A stretch of DNA of 64,000 bases, taken from assembly GCF_030518235.1 (NCBI RefSeq), contig NZ_JAULSA010000006.1, positions 1-64,000 on the forward strand, written 5' to 3'. Source of the stretch: Saccharibacillus sp. CPCC 101409. GTDB lineage: Bacteria > Bacillota > Bacilli > Paenibacillales > Paenibacillaceae. Both the position numbers and the translations under genes were made by a program. Each line of letters opens with the position of its first letter. The stretch's first letter is position 1. A model generated the notes under the pieces. The model did not search any database. It saw only the letters and a program-made list of their open reading frames with translations, and had not been told where the DNA came from. This document shows positions 43,541 through 52,092 of the stretch, in pieces.

Positions 43541-43703
43541 CCGCTTCACGGTCTCGGACTCTCACCGCCCCTCCGCTGCTTCGGCGCTCCGACTGCCGCC
43601 TCTCCTCCGGAGGGAGAGGCGGCGGGAGGGCAGGCCGCCGCGTGCCTCGCCGGCTGTTTTAAGAGCAAAAGCCGGTGAAGGAAGGACGGGCGCCCCGGCT
43701 TCG

Positions 43704-43848
43704 GGGCTGCGTCCTAGGGAGCAGGAAGGACGAGGCGCCCGGTGCCGGGCTGCGTCCTTGGGGCAGGAAGGACGAGTTGCCCAGTGTCGGGCTGCGTCCT
43801 TGGGGCAGGAAGGACGAGTTGCCCAGTGTCGGGCTGCGTCCTTGGGGA
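43704..43848 (+). repeat. 42-bp tandem repeat, about 3.4 copies
   Basis: Units start with GGGCTGCGTCC at 43704 (43 bp, diverged), 43747, 43789 and 43831 (partial). The two central units are virtually identical. Each holds CCTTGGGGCAGGAAGG, a short imperfect palindrome. Confidence 0.85.
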
Positions 43849-43972
43849 AAGAAGAGCGGATACGACCTGGCCGGGGATAACCCTTAGGGAAAAGGGCGAG
43901 GCGAACAGCCGGGATTGGGCGTTCGAAGGCGGAATGCGATATGCGCATGCGTCGGATCCGGGATGGATGTGC

Positions 43973-44159
43973 AAATAACTGTGCAGGTGCAGTTATTTGA
44001 TGCCGCTGGGTGATTTATTTCGAAATAACTGCTCAGGTACAATTATTTTGCGAAAAAAGCGGGATGGAAGAGAGAAAACGACGATTTAGTTGTATACACG
44101 CAGTTAATTGGCTGAAAAGCGCCGATTTGCGGGAAATAAGTGTATAGAGGCAGTTATTT
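43973..44159 (-). repeat. Four-palindrome array, copy 2 (50-61-50 spacing, inverted orientation)
   Basis: Units of 26 bases start at 43973, 44023, 44084 and 44134, so spacers are 24, 35 and 24 bases, identical to copy 1. Unit 1 is AAATAACTG ... CAGTTATTT, nearly perfect. Read on the minus strand, the four units match units 1-4 of the 32324 array in order, showing that the two arrays are homologous. Confidence 0.85.
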
Positions 44160-44229
44160 GGGATTCGAGCTGTTTAGGATCCGAGTTATTTGGAATTCGC
44201 TATTGTCATATGATCTAAGTGTTCCTGCG

Positions 44230-44269
44230 AAAAGACATGCTCCTTATTTACGGAGCATGTCTTCTTTTC
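44230..44269 (+). terminator. Terminator-like hairpin beside the palindrome array
   Basis: AAGACATGCTCC pairs with GGAGCATGTCTT around TTATTTAC and is followed by CTTTTC. No gene ends here. It flanks the array much as the terminal hairpins flank copy 1. Confidence 0.6.
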
Positions 44270-44444
44270 GTAGAGAGGCGCTATAACGAAAAGCCGTTAC
44301 GAAAAAGCCGTTACGAAGAAACCGCCTTCCCCAAAGGCGCTTCGCCTCTCCCACCCTCGCTCCCACCTTCGCTCTCTTCGCTCTGGCCCTGCCCTCCCCC
44401 AACAAGAAGCCTCTGCGGAAGTGCCCGCAGAGGCTTTGAGGCGT

Positions 44445-44623
44445 TGAGAAAGTTCCCCCTGGAAAAGCGCCAGGGGCAGAGGGAGGTTCCGTGGAGAAGT
44501 GGAACGTTCGCCTTTGAAATCGGGAAGCCTCCATCTTAATCTCATCCCAGCTTCCCGATTTCAACACGCGATCGAAGCGGAACCTCCCGGCGCCCCCTCC
44601 TCGCGTTCCCCCAAACTTTCTCA
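44445..44623 (-). repeat. Dispersed palindromic repeat, copy C (inverted)
   Basis: Nested inverted repeats: TGAGAAAGTT/AACTTTCTCA at the ends, GGGAGGTTCCG/CGGAACCTCCC inside, and a perfect 15-bp core stem TTGAAATCGGGAAGC (44514-44528) with 44550-44564. Read on the minus strand, the core and the GTGTTG and CAAAGGCGAAC flanks match copies A and B. Confidence 0.75.
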
Positions 44624-44700
44624 GCACGTCAATCAAACTCAGCGGAACCCCAGTCGCAGAGCAGAGGCTTCGCTCCTCTATGTAATCTATATTGACGCCG

Positions 44701-44714
44701 TGGTAGCGCTATCC
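44701..44714 (+). promoter_or_regulatory. cre-like CcpA site before the sugar ABC cluster
   Basis: TGGTAGCGCTATCC matches the cre consensus TGWNANCGNTNWCA at most positions. It is about 135 bases before the AraC gene. Confidence 0.4.
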
Positions 44715-44782
44715 TAATATGGGGTGGATAATTGGGCTGAAAATGTCCGAAAATAATTATGAAGAAATTTTCAGAGAAAAGC

Positions 44783-44805
44783 AGTAAGATACAGGAACTT
44801 ACTTT
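44783..44805 (+). promoter_or_regulatory. Candidate operator upstream of the AraC gene
   Basis: AGTAAG and CTTACT flank ATACAGGAA. A related sequence (AGTAAGATA, AGGAA, TTACTTT) lies at 45787-45815 before the permease genes, suggesting a shared site for the AraC protein. Confidence 0.5.
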
Positions 44806-44849
44806 GAAAACCTGCAACAATCAGCGATTCTATGGAACGGGGGATTATG

Positions 44850-45791
44850 ATGGACATCATCCGTAATCATGACAGACTGAAGGAAAAGGTCGTTTTTCCG
44901 AGGGAATATCCGATTCATCTGTCGGACACCATCGGGGTTACGTCGCAGTATCAAAGGCTGCACGCGCACGACGCGCTGGAGATCAACATGATCAAATCGG
45001 GTACCGGCTATTACATCATCAACGGGGTGCGGTACGATTTTCAGCCGGGCGATATCGCGCTGATCGGCTCGGGGGCGCTGCACTGCGCTTACGAAACGGA
45101 CGGGCTGGTCATGCAGGTCATGACGTTCGACGCCGCCTGGTTTATGGGCAATCTGCGCTCCGATCCCGATGTGTTGAACCCTTTCAAAGAAATGGGCGTT
45201 TATTTCACCCCCGTGCTCGACCGCAATCATCCGCAAATTCCCGCGCTGCGCGCTCTGCTCCTGGACATCCAGGAAGAGCACGAAGCCGCGCGGCCCTCTT
45301 ACGTTTCCGTCGTGTACTCCTACCTGCTGCAATTTTTCGTTCGGGTCAACCGTCATTTTCGCCAGGAGAACGTCCGGCAAAGCAAAGACACCGTTTCTTC
45401 CGCCCAGCTCGACAAAATCCGCCTCGTGATCCTTGCCATGGAACAACGCTACGCCTACCCGTGGACGCTGGAAGAACTCGCCGCGCTCGCCTACCTCAGT
45501 CCTTCGCGCTTCAGCGATGTGTTTCGCCGCGCGGTCGGGGCGTCTCCGCTGATGTACCTGATCCAGGTTCGGCTGGAGAACGCGTACCATCTGCTGGAAA
45601 CCTCCGATCTCAAGATTCTCGATATCGCGATGGAATGCGGCTTTCGCACGCTGTCCAACTTCAACCGGCTGTTCAAACGCCATATCGGCACGGAACCGCG
45701 CCATATCCGCAGCCGGGCCAACTGCCGATGCAGTAAGATGGTACCGGTTTATGAGCATTTTGTCGGAGAAAGCGGGGAAAACGGGAAGTAA
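44850..45791 (+). CDS. AraC family regulator of the sugar ABC transporter cluster
   Basis: 313 residues from the ATG at 44850, five bases after GGGGGA. The N-terminal cupin has AHDALEINMIKSGTGYYIIN and the turn FQPGDIALIGSGALHCA. The C-terminal helix-turn-helix pair is WTLEELAALAYLSPSRFSDV and KILDIAMECGFRTLSNFNRL. The C-terminus has a short extension with the odd stretch CRCSK. It immediately precedes two permeases, a binding protein, a sugar kinase and a GH4 glycosidase, and probably activates them. Confidence 0.9.
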   Translation: MDIIRNHDRLKEKVVFPREYPIHLSDTIGVTSQYQRLHAHDALEINMIKSGTGYYIINGVRYDFQPGDIALIGSGALHCAYETDGLVMQVMTFDAAWFMGNLRSDPDVLNPFKEMGVYFTPVLDRNHPQIPALRALLLDIQEEHEAARPSYVSVVYSYLLQFFVRVNRHFRQENVRQSKDTVSSAQLDKIRLVILAMEQRYAYPWTLEELAALAYLSPSRFSDVFRRAVGASPLMYLIQVRLENAYHLLETSDLKILDIAMECGFRTLSNFNRLFKRHIGTEPRHIRSRANCRCSKMVPVYEHFVGESGENGK

Positions 45792-45815
45792 GATAGAGTC
45801 AGGAAATATTACTTT
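45787..45815 (+). promoter_or_regulatory. Candidate AraC operator before the permease genes
   Basis: AGTAAGATA, a short spacer, AGGAA, then TTACTTT. This resembles the element at 44783-44805. It overlaps the end of the AraC gene. Confidence 0.45.
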
Positions 45816-45860
45816 ACAAGTAACGGCTACTTACACATCCGCAAGGGAAGGGGAGGCTAT

Positions 45861-46817
45861 ATGCAAAATCCCGCGCATACCGGATTGGCCGAGAAGAAAA
45901 AAGACCGACCGTCGCTGCTGAAACGTTTCCGGAAGCAGTGGGATCTGCAGTTGATGGTGCTGCCGCCGCTGCTGTTTATTCTGGTATTCAGCTATATTCC
46001 GATGTACGGAGTGCTGATGGCGTTCCAGGATTACAGTTTGTTCAAAGGATTTTCCGCCAGTCCCTGGGTCGGCTTCAAGCATTTCGAGATGTTTTTCAAT
46101 GCGCCGGAGTTCTGGAACGTGATCCGCAATACGATCGTGATCAGTCTGCTGAAGCTGCTTATCGGCTTTCCCGCTCCGATTATTCTGGCGCTGCTGCTGA
46201 ACGAGGTGCGCAATCCGCTGTTCAAACGCACGGTGCAAACGATCAGCTACCTGCCGCACTTTCTATCCTGGGTCATCGTCGCCGGCTTCGTGATGTCCAT
46301 GCTGTCCACGGAGAACGGGAGCGTCAACATGCTGCTGCAGAATGTGCATCTGGTTAAAGAACCGATCAATTTCCTGGCTCTGCCGCAGTACTTCTGGACG
46401 ATTCTGGTGACGACGGGCGTTTGGAAAGAAATCGGCTTCGCTTCCATCGTCTATCTGGCGGCGATTGCCGGAGTCGATCCGCATATGCACGAAGCGGCGG
46501 CGATGGACGGAGCGGGCAAGTTGAGACAGATCTTTTTCATCACGCTGCCCGCCATTATGCCCGTCATTATCGTGTTCCTGATTCTGGATATCGGCAATCT
46601 CCTCAGCGCCGGATTCGAAGATATTCTGCTGCTCGGCTCGAACCCCGTTCTGCGGGATGTGGGCGATGTGCTGGATACATATGTATACCGGGTCGGGATT
46701 CAGAACAGCCGTTACTCGTACGCGACCGCCGCGGGATTGTTCAAATCGCTGCTCGGCGTCCTGCTGCTGGTAGGCGCGAATTACGCGGCTCGCCGTTCCG
46801 GCAACAGTTTATGGTAA
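45861..46817 (+). CDS. Sugar ABC transporter permease (LplB/UgpA type)
   Basis: 318 residues with six predicted transmembrane segments from about residue 30. The binding-protein-dependent permease loop is EAAAMDGAGKLRQIFFITLP near residue 210. It is one half of the membrane channel; the partner permease follows 22 bases later. No ATPase gene is present, so a shared MsmX-like ATPase elsewhere is likely. It has a GGGGAGG ribosome-binding site. Confidence 0.92.
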   Translation: MQNPAHTGLAEKKKDRPSLLKRFRKQWDLQLMVLPPLLFILVFSYIPMYGVLMAFQDYSLFKGFSASPWVGFKHFEMFFNAPEFWNVIRNTIVISLLKLLIGFPAPIILALLLNEVRNPLFKRTVQTISYLPHFLSWVIVAGFVMSMLSTENGSVNMLLQNVHLVKEPINFLALPQYFWTILVTTGVWKEIGFASIVYLAAIAGVDPHMHEAAAMDGAGKLRQIFFITLPAIMPVIIVFLILDIGNLLSAGFEDILLLGSNPVLRDVGDVLDTYVYRVGIQNSRYSYATAAGLFKSLLGVLLLVGANYAARRSGNSLW

Positions 46818-46839
46818 ACACGAAAGGAGATGCGTCACC

Positions 46840-47733
46840 GTGAAATCTTCGGCCGGAGACCGGACGCTGCTGGCGGTCGTGTACGCGCTGCTGGCCGTCA
46901 TGGCTTTCATCTCGTTTTACCCGTTCTGGAACGCGGCGGTGATCTCTTTCAACAACGGCACGGACACTATGCGCGGCGGCATCACATTCTGGCCCCGGCA
47001 CTTTACGCTGGAGAATTACCGGGTCGTGTTCGGGGACAGCCGCCTGATTAACGGATTCCTGATCTCGGTGCTGCGCACGCTCGTCGGCACCTTCGTCTCG
47101 ATCGGCGCCACGGCGATCTTCGCTTACGGCATGAGCAAAACCGAGCTGATCGGCCGCAAATCCTATATGGTGTTCTGCATCGTTACCATGTATTTCAGCG
47201 GCGGGCTGATTCCGACATTCCTGCTGATCCGCTCGCTCGACCTGTTCAACACCTTCTGGGTCATGGTGATTCCCGGCATCATCAGCGTATGGAACATGAT
47301 CATTTTCCGGACCTTTTTCAAAAGTATACCGGCGGGGCTGGAGGAATCGGCCCGGATCGACGGCTGCACCAACTGGGGCGTGCTTTTCCGGGTCGTGCTG
47401 CCTTTGTCGGGTCCCGTGATCGCCACGTTATCTTTATTCACGTCCGTTTACCACTGGAACGACTGGTTTACGCCCAGTATCTATATCAGCAACGCCGATC
47501 TGCTCCCGATTCAGACCAAGCTTCAGCAGATTCTGAATTCGAATATCATGAGCGAGCAGATGGCCCAACTGGACGCCGCGGCGCAGGGCCGGATGGGACG
47601 AATGAAAGCCGTGACGACCAAATCGCTGTCCATGGCCACGATGATGGTAGCGACGATTCCGATTTTGTGCGTGTATCCGTTTCTGCAAAAATATTTCGTC
47701 AAAGGTGTACTGGTCGGTTCGCTGAAAGAATAG
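46840..47733 (+). CDS. Sugar ABC transporter permease (YtcP/UgpE type)
   Basis: 297 residues, GTG start after AAAGGAGATG. Six transmembrane segments, with the conserved loop EESARIDGCTNWGVLFRVVL near residue 170. The C-terminal motif FVKGVLVGSLKE is typical of YtcP-type carbohydrate permeases. It pairs with the preceding permease. Confidence 0.93.
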   Translation: MKSSAGDRTLLAVVYALLAVMAFISFYPFWNAAVISFNNGTDTMRGGITFWPRHFTLENYRVVFGDSRLINGFLISVLRTLVGTFVSIGATAIFAYGMSKTELIGRKSYMVFCIVTMYFSGGLIPTFLLIRSLDLFNTFWVMVIPGIISVWNMIIFRTFFKSIPAGLEESARIDGCTNWGVLFRVVLPLSGPVIATLSLFTSVYHWNDWFTPSIYISNADLLPIQTKLQQILNSNIMSEQMAQLDAAAQGRMGRMKAVTTKSLSMATMMVATIPILCVYPFLQKYFVKGVLVGSLKE

Positions 47734-47752
47734 ACGACAAGGGGGCAGGGCG

Positions 47753-49414
47753 ATGAAAATCGGCAAAAAGACGTTCGGATTCTGGCCGGCGGCGTTTGCG
47801 GTCGCGTTTGGGCTGGCGGGATGTTCGGGAGGCGGAGACGGCGCGGGAACCGCGGCGGGCGACACCAAAGCGGAAGCTTCGGCGGGACAGTCCGGCGGAG
47901 GCGCGTATGTGCTGGGCGAGAATCCGCTCGAATTTTCTTTTTACGGCCACTACGACTGGTATACGATGCCGAACTGGGGCGAAGACGAAGCGTCCAAATG
48001 GATCAAGGCCAACAAAAAGGTCAATGTCGTTCCGGTCAGTTCGGGCGGCAACGCCAAGCAGAAGCTGAGCACGATGATCGTGTCGGGCGAGCTGCCGGAC
48101 GTGATCTGGACGGAACGCGGGGCGGACGTGGAATCGCTGCGGCAGGCCGGGGCGCTCGTGCCGTTCGACGATTATCTGGACAAATACCCGAATCTCAAAA
48201 AGTGGGCCGGCGACGAAACGCTGGACATGCTGCGCTCCGAGGACGGCAAGCTGTATCAGTTTCCCAACTGGTATACGACGCAGCCCAACGGCAACGCCGG
48301 TTATCTGGTGAACAAAAAAATCTACAACGAACTGGGCGCGCCATCGCTCGAAACGACCGACGATCTGCACGATTATCTATTGAAAGTCAAAGAAAAGTAC
48401 CTGGACGTCGTGCCGCTCGAAGTGGGTCAGTCCGCGTCGGGCATCGATATCATGAGCTCGGCTTTTGCGGAAAACCGCCCGTATCTGTACAGCTCGCGCA
48501 GCATGATGGCCGTGCCGTCGGGGGATGCGATGACCTCGGCGTTTACGGACGAGACGTTCCGCGAAACGCTGGTGTACGCCAATGAATTGTACCGGGAAAA
48601 GCTGATCAGCCAGGATGCGTTTACGCAGCCGCTCGAACAGGTGGAGCAGAAGATCGTAACCGGCAAAGCGGCCGTGTACGTCGCGTCCAGTCCGACCGAA
48701 TTCGGGGCGATCGGCAACTCGATGCTCAGCGCCGAAGATCCCGAAGCGGGCTATATCATGGTCTGGCCGGTGCACAAAGCGGGGCTGGACAAAAACAAAA
48801 TTTTTCCCGGCACCTACAATCTGCTCGGCTGGAACGTCAGCGTGATTACCACTTCGGCGAAAGACCCGGAAGCGATCTTCGCGTTCCTCGATTGGCTCAC
48901 CGGGCCGGAAGGCCAGCGCATCAGCATGTGGGGACCGGAAGGGACGTACTGGAAAGGCGTGGACGAAGACGAAGCCCCGCTCTTTACGGACGCGTTTACC
49001 ACCGACACCAAAGGGCGCGACGAGCTGATGAACTCCACCGTCAATCTGCAGTGGGTCGGCAATACCGTGTACGTGGACAATTCCAAGATGAAGTTCGAAT
49101 CCACGCTGCCGGAGGAGAAGAAAAGCTGGGAAACGAAATGGCAGTCCGAGATTACCTGGAAAACGCAGTACGATACGACGGAGTTCGTCAATCTGAACCC
49201 GGCCGGCGATTCGAATGAAGGCATTATCGAGCAGAGCGTCGGGGAGATCTACGAGAAAGCCAGAGCGCAGGCGATCCTGAACGCGGGCAGCGAAGCGGAA
49301 GTGCTGGATATCCTGGACAAAGCGGAAAAAGACGCGCAGCAGGTGGGCTACGCGCAGCTTCTGGAGTATAAAACGAAGAAGTGGCAGGAAAATCTGGGCA
49401 AGCTGGGCCGGTAA
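47753..49414 (+). CDS. Sugar ABC transporter substrate-binding lipoprotein (LplA type)
   Basis: 553 residues. The signal peptide ends in lipobox GLAGC (Cys23), followed by a Gly/Ala/Ser linker. The large extracellular-binding-protein family 1 domain begins NPLEFSFYGHYDWY and carries the typical segments SGELPDVIWTE and FLDWLTGPEGQRISMWGPEG. It delivers an oligosaccharide to the two upstream-encoded permeases. The neighbouring kinase and GH4 genes suggest an amino-sugar or beta-linked disaccharide; the ligand is an inference. Confidence 0.92.
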   Translation: MKIGKKTFGFWPAAFAVAFGLAGCSGGGDGAGTAAGDTKAEASAGQSGGGAYVLGENPLEFSFYGHYDWYTMPNWGEDEASKWIKANKKVNVVPVSSGGNAKQKLSTMIVSGELPDVIWTERGADVESLRQAGALVPFDDYLDKYPNLKKWAGDETLDMLRSEDGKLYQFPNWYTTQPNGNAGYLVNKKIYNELGAPSLETTDDLHDYLLKVKEKYLDVVPLEVGQSASGIDIMSSAFAENRPYLYSSRSMMAVPSGDAMTSAFTDETFRETLVYANELYREKLISQDAFTQPLEQVEQKIVTGKAAVYVASSPTEFGAIGNSMLSAEDPEAGYIMVWPVHKAGLDKNKIFPGTYNLLGWNVSVITTSAKDPEAIFAFLDWLTGPEGQRISMWGPEGTYWKGVDEDEAPLFTDAFTTDTKGRDELMNSTVNLQWVGNTVYVDNSKMKFESTLPEEKKSWETKWQSEITWKTQYDTTEFVNLNPAGDSNEGIIEQSVGEIYEKARAQAILNAGSEAEVLDILDKAEKDAQQVGYAQLLEYKTKKWQENLGKLGR

Positions 49415-49457
49415 CTTAAGCGGCAAACCAAGCGCACGACTATAATTCGGCGGCAGC

Positions 49458-49486
49458 GGGCCCCGCGTTTATCGGATGCGGGGCCC
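49458..49486 (+). other. Intercistronic hairpin after the binding-protein gene
   Basis: GGGCCCCGC pairs perfectly with GCGGGGCCC. No T-run follows. It probably protects the upstream mRNA, raising binding-protein levels relative to the enzymes. Confidence 0.55.
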
Positions 49487-49511
49487 GGGACGCTTACGGG
49501 AGCGAAGAAAG

Positions 49512-50486
49512 TTGAATTATTACTTGGGCGTTGACGGCGGAGGCAGCAAAACGCTGGTCGTAGTATGCGAAGAGACGGGCCGGATTGTCGGCCGGGCCGA
49601 AAGCGGATGCGGCAACCATCAGTTGGGCGCGGACGCCGCCGAACGCAATATTCGCCTGGCGGTGGAAGACGCGCTGGAGCAGGCGGGGGTAAGCCGCGAA
49701 CAGGTGACGCGGTCCGTATTCGGACTGGCGGGAGCCGACCGCGAAGCGGATTTCCGGATTCTGCGGCCGATGGTCGCGCGCATGGGATTGGACCCGCACC
49801 TCATTGTGTGCGATACCGTGATCGGTCTGCGCGCGGGAACGCGCCGGGCTTACGGCGTCGTCGCCATCTGCGGCACGGGCACCAACTGCTACGGAATCAA
49901 CGCGCGGGGCGAACAGCTTCAGATCGGCGGCTTCGGCTATGCGTTCGGCGATTTCGGCGGAGGTTCGGAACTTGCGGTGGAAGCGTTCCGCGCGGTAATC
50001 CGGGCCTGGGAAGGCCGGCAGAATCCGACGCTGCTCACGGAAGCCGTGCTGCGGCAGCTCGGGCTGAACTCGGAAGAAGAAATGTTCCACCGTTATTTGG
50101 ACACCGGACGGCGTATTCCGTCCGTCTTGGCCAAAGCCCTGTTCGAGGTGGCGGAATTCGACGAAACGGCAAGAACCATTCTGGCGCGCCAGGGACGGGA
50201 ACTCGGCCGGACCGCCGCGGCGGTCGTCCGCCGGCTGGACATGGAGCGGGAGCGCTTCGATCTTGTGCTGGCCGGCAGCGTGCTGACGCGCGGGGACAGC
50301 CGGTACATCGTGCCGGCGCTCGACGAAGAGATGCGGGCGGCCGCGCCGGACTATAGTCCGGCGATTCTGACGATGGAACCGGTGGCGGGCGCTCTGTTTA
50401 TGGCGATCAACGAAGACGGACCGGCGGACGAAGAACTTTACCGGCGCATTCATCAACAATTGAACGTAAAGGCGGCGAGCGTATGA
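49512..50486 (+). CDS. BadF/BadG/BcrA/BcrD ATPase family sugar kinase, probable N-acetylglucosamine kinase
   Basis: 324 residues from a TTG at 49512, with GGGAG upstream. The ASKHA-fold phosphate-1 motif is YLGVDGGGSKTLVVV near the N-terminus, the phosphate-2/adenosine regions are VVAICGTGTNCYG and LAGSVLTRGDSRYI, and the substrate-site GGFGYAFGDFGGGSE follows the NagK pattern. Together with GH4 and an oligosaccharide transporter, it likely phosphorylates GlcNAc or glucosamine. Its stop overlaps the next start (ATGA). Confidence 0.85.
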   Translation: MNYYLGVDGGGSKTLVVVCEETGRIVGRAESGCGNHQLGADAAERNIRLAVEDALEQAGVSREQVTRSVFGLAGADREADFRILRPMVARMGLDPHLIVCDTVIGLRAGTRRAYGVVAICGTGTNCYGINARGEQLQIGGFGYAFGDFGGGSELAVEAFRAVIRAWEGRQNPTLLTEAVLRQLGLNSEEEMFHRYLDTGRRIPSVLAKALFEVAEFDETARTILARQGRELGRTAAAVVRRLDMERERFDLVLAGSVLTRGDSRYIVPALDEEMRAAAPDYSPAILTMEPVAGALFMAINEDGPADEELYRRIHQQLNVKAASV

Positions 50487-51805
50487 CGCAGCAGGGCTTG
50501 AAAATAGCGGTGATCGGGGGCGGTTCTTCGTATACCCCCGAGCTGATCGAAGGGTTTATTTTGAATTACGCCACGTTTCCGGTCCGGGAGATCGTGCTGG
50601 TCGATATCGAGCCGGGCCGGCGCAAACTGTCGATCGTCGGCCAGCTCGCCCGGCGCATGGTCGCCAAATCCGGACTGCCGATTACGGTCAAGCTGACGCT
50701 GGACCGGCGCGAAGCGCTCGCGGGAGCGGACTTCGTATCCACCCAGATGCGGGTCGGCATGCTCGAAGCGCGCGGCTGGGACGAAACGATTCCGCTCAAG
50801 TACGGCATGATCGGCCAGGAAACGACCGGTCCGGGCGGCATGATGAAAGCGCTGCGGACGATTCCCGTCCTGCTGGACGTGGCCCGCGATATGGAAGAGC
50901 TGTGCCCGGACGCCTGGCTGCTCAACTTCACCAATCCGGCGGGCATGGTCACGGAAGCGGTCAACAAGTATTCGCGCATCCGGACGATCGGGCTGTGCAA
51001 TTCGCCGATCGCCGCTTACAAATGGCTGTCGCAGCTCTACAAGGTCCCGATCGAACGCATCTCCTGCGAATTCGCCGGCCTGAACCATCTGCATTATATC
51101 AGCCGCATCGAGATCGACGGGGAGTCGAAGCTGGAAGAACTGCTGGACAACCGGGACGGGTACTCCGCCCGGAACGTGCCGCAGTACGAGTGGAACGGCG
51201 CGCTGCTGCGCACGCTGAACGCGATTCCGTCCTACTACCTGAAATACTTCTATCTGCACCGCGAACTGTTGGCGGAGCAGCAGGCAGCCGCGGCCAGGGG
51301 CGAGACCCGGGCCGAAACGGTGCAGCGCCTGGAGGAGGAATTGTTCGAGCTGTACCAGGACGTCAATCTGGCCGAGAAACCCAAGCAGCTGGAGCAGCGC
51401 GGCGGCGCTTACTACTCCGAAGCCGCCGTTCGGCTGATGAACTCCCTTCACAACGACAAAGGCGATATCCAGACGCTGAACGTGGCGAATAACGGCATCC
51501 TCGACTTCCTGCCGGACGACGCCTGCATCGAAGTCAACTGCCGGGTACAGCGAAGCGGCCCCGTCCCGCTTCCGGTCCAAACCGTGCCCGAAGCGGCCAA
51601 AGGATTGATCCACGCCGTCAAGACGTACGAACAGCTCGCGATCCGGGCCGCCGTCACCGGCAGCCGCGATCTCGCCCTCACCGCCCTGGCCCACCACCCC
51701 CTCGTGCCTTCGGTAAGCGCCGCCGAGAAGATGCTAAACGAGATGCTGGAGCGGAACAAAGCTTATCTGGGGCGGTTTTTTATGGACGAAGCGGCGGTGC
51801 GGTAA
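50483..51805 (+). CDS. GH4 family glycosidase (6-phospho-beta-glucosidase type)
   Basis: 440 residues. GH4 enzymes use NAD and a divalent metal. Visible features are the dinucleotide motif KIAVIGGGSSYTPELI, the metal-site LCNSPI (CN-x-P) near residue 173 and GLNHLHYISR around residue 200, where the usual His is present. It follows the sugar kinase with an ATGA overlap, so the kinase product may be its substrate or co-metabolite. Substrate stereochemistry cannot be settled from sequence. Confidence 0.9.
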   Translation: MTQQGLKIAVIGGGSSYTPELIEGFILNYATFPVREIVLVDIEPGRRKLSIVGQLARRMVAKSGLPITVKLTLDRREALAGADFVSTQMRVGMLEARGWDETIPLKYGMIGQETTGPGGMMKALRTIPVLLDVARDMEELCPDAWLLNFTNPAGMVTEAVNKYSRIRTIGLCNSPIAAYKWLSQLYKVPIERISCEFAGLNHLHYISRIEIDGESKLEELLDNRDGYSARNVPQYEWNGALLRTLNAIPSYYLKYFYLHRELLAEQQAAAARGETRAETVQRLEEELFELYQDVNLAEKPKQLEQRGGAYYSEAAVRLMNSLHNDKGDIQTLNVANNGILDFLPDDACIEVNCRVQRSGPVPLPVQTVPEAAKGLIHAVKTYEQLAIRAAVTGSRDLALTALAHHPLVPSVSAAEKMLNEMLERNKAYLGRFFMDEAAVR

Positions 51806-51966
51806 GAGGGAAAGAAGGTAAGAGGGTAAGAAGTAAAGTAACCGATGGGAAGTTGAACAGGGAGGCTGGACAGGATTGGCATAAGCCGCAAGTTTTATCG
51901 GTCCCGAAGGTGCTCGGACTATGCGAATTGCAGGATGACTCGGCGACCTGGCAGGGTAGAGCTGTG

Positions 51967-52089
51967 GAGCAACCGAGCAACCGAACTGCTGAGCCGCTGA
52001 TCTTGCTGAGCAACCGAGCAACCGAGCTGCTGAGCCGCTGATCTGGCTGAGCAACCGGGCAACTGGGCTGCTGAGTCGCTGAGCTACAG
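51967..52089 (+). repeat. 41-bp tandem repeat, three copies
   Basis: Units start with GAGCAACCG at 51967, 52008 and 52049. The first two are almost identical; the third is diverged. Each unit itself contains two GAGCAACCGA-like repeats and CTGCTGAGCCGCTGA. It runs directly into the palindrome array at 52093. Confidence 0.85.
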
Positions 52090-52092
52090 AGC

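Larger units (their letters stand above)
43381..44849. other. Repeat-rich gene-free region
   Basis: About 1.47 kb without a convincing gene. Open frames here are products of GC-rich tandem repeats. In order it holds a palindromic repeat relic (43476), a GC hairpin GCCGCCTCTC/GAGAGGCGGC (43595-43623), a 42-bp tandem array, a four-palindrome array, a terminator-like hairpin, palindromic repeat copy C, a cre-like site at 44701 and the operator of the next AraC gene. Confidence 0.75.

Noticed and set aside
43704-43848. Possible CRISPR array
   Set aside because: The units abut directly with no unique spacers and there are no cas genes. The same holds for the 41-bp and 35-bp arrays.
42795-43880. 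Plus-strand 361-codon frame spanning the DUF2225 gene end and tandem repeats
   Set aside because: The first half is a shadow of DUF2225 and the second half translates the 42-bp repeat. No start signal.
51780-52013. Minus-strand frames over the 41-bp repeat region
   Set aside because: Repeat-driven composition, no start signals, no domain.
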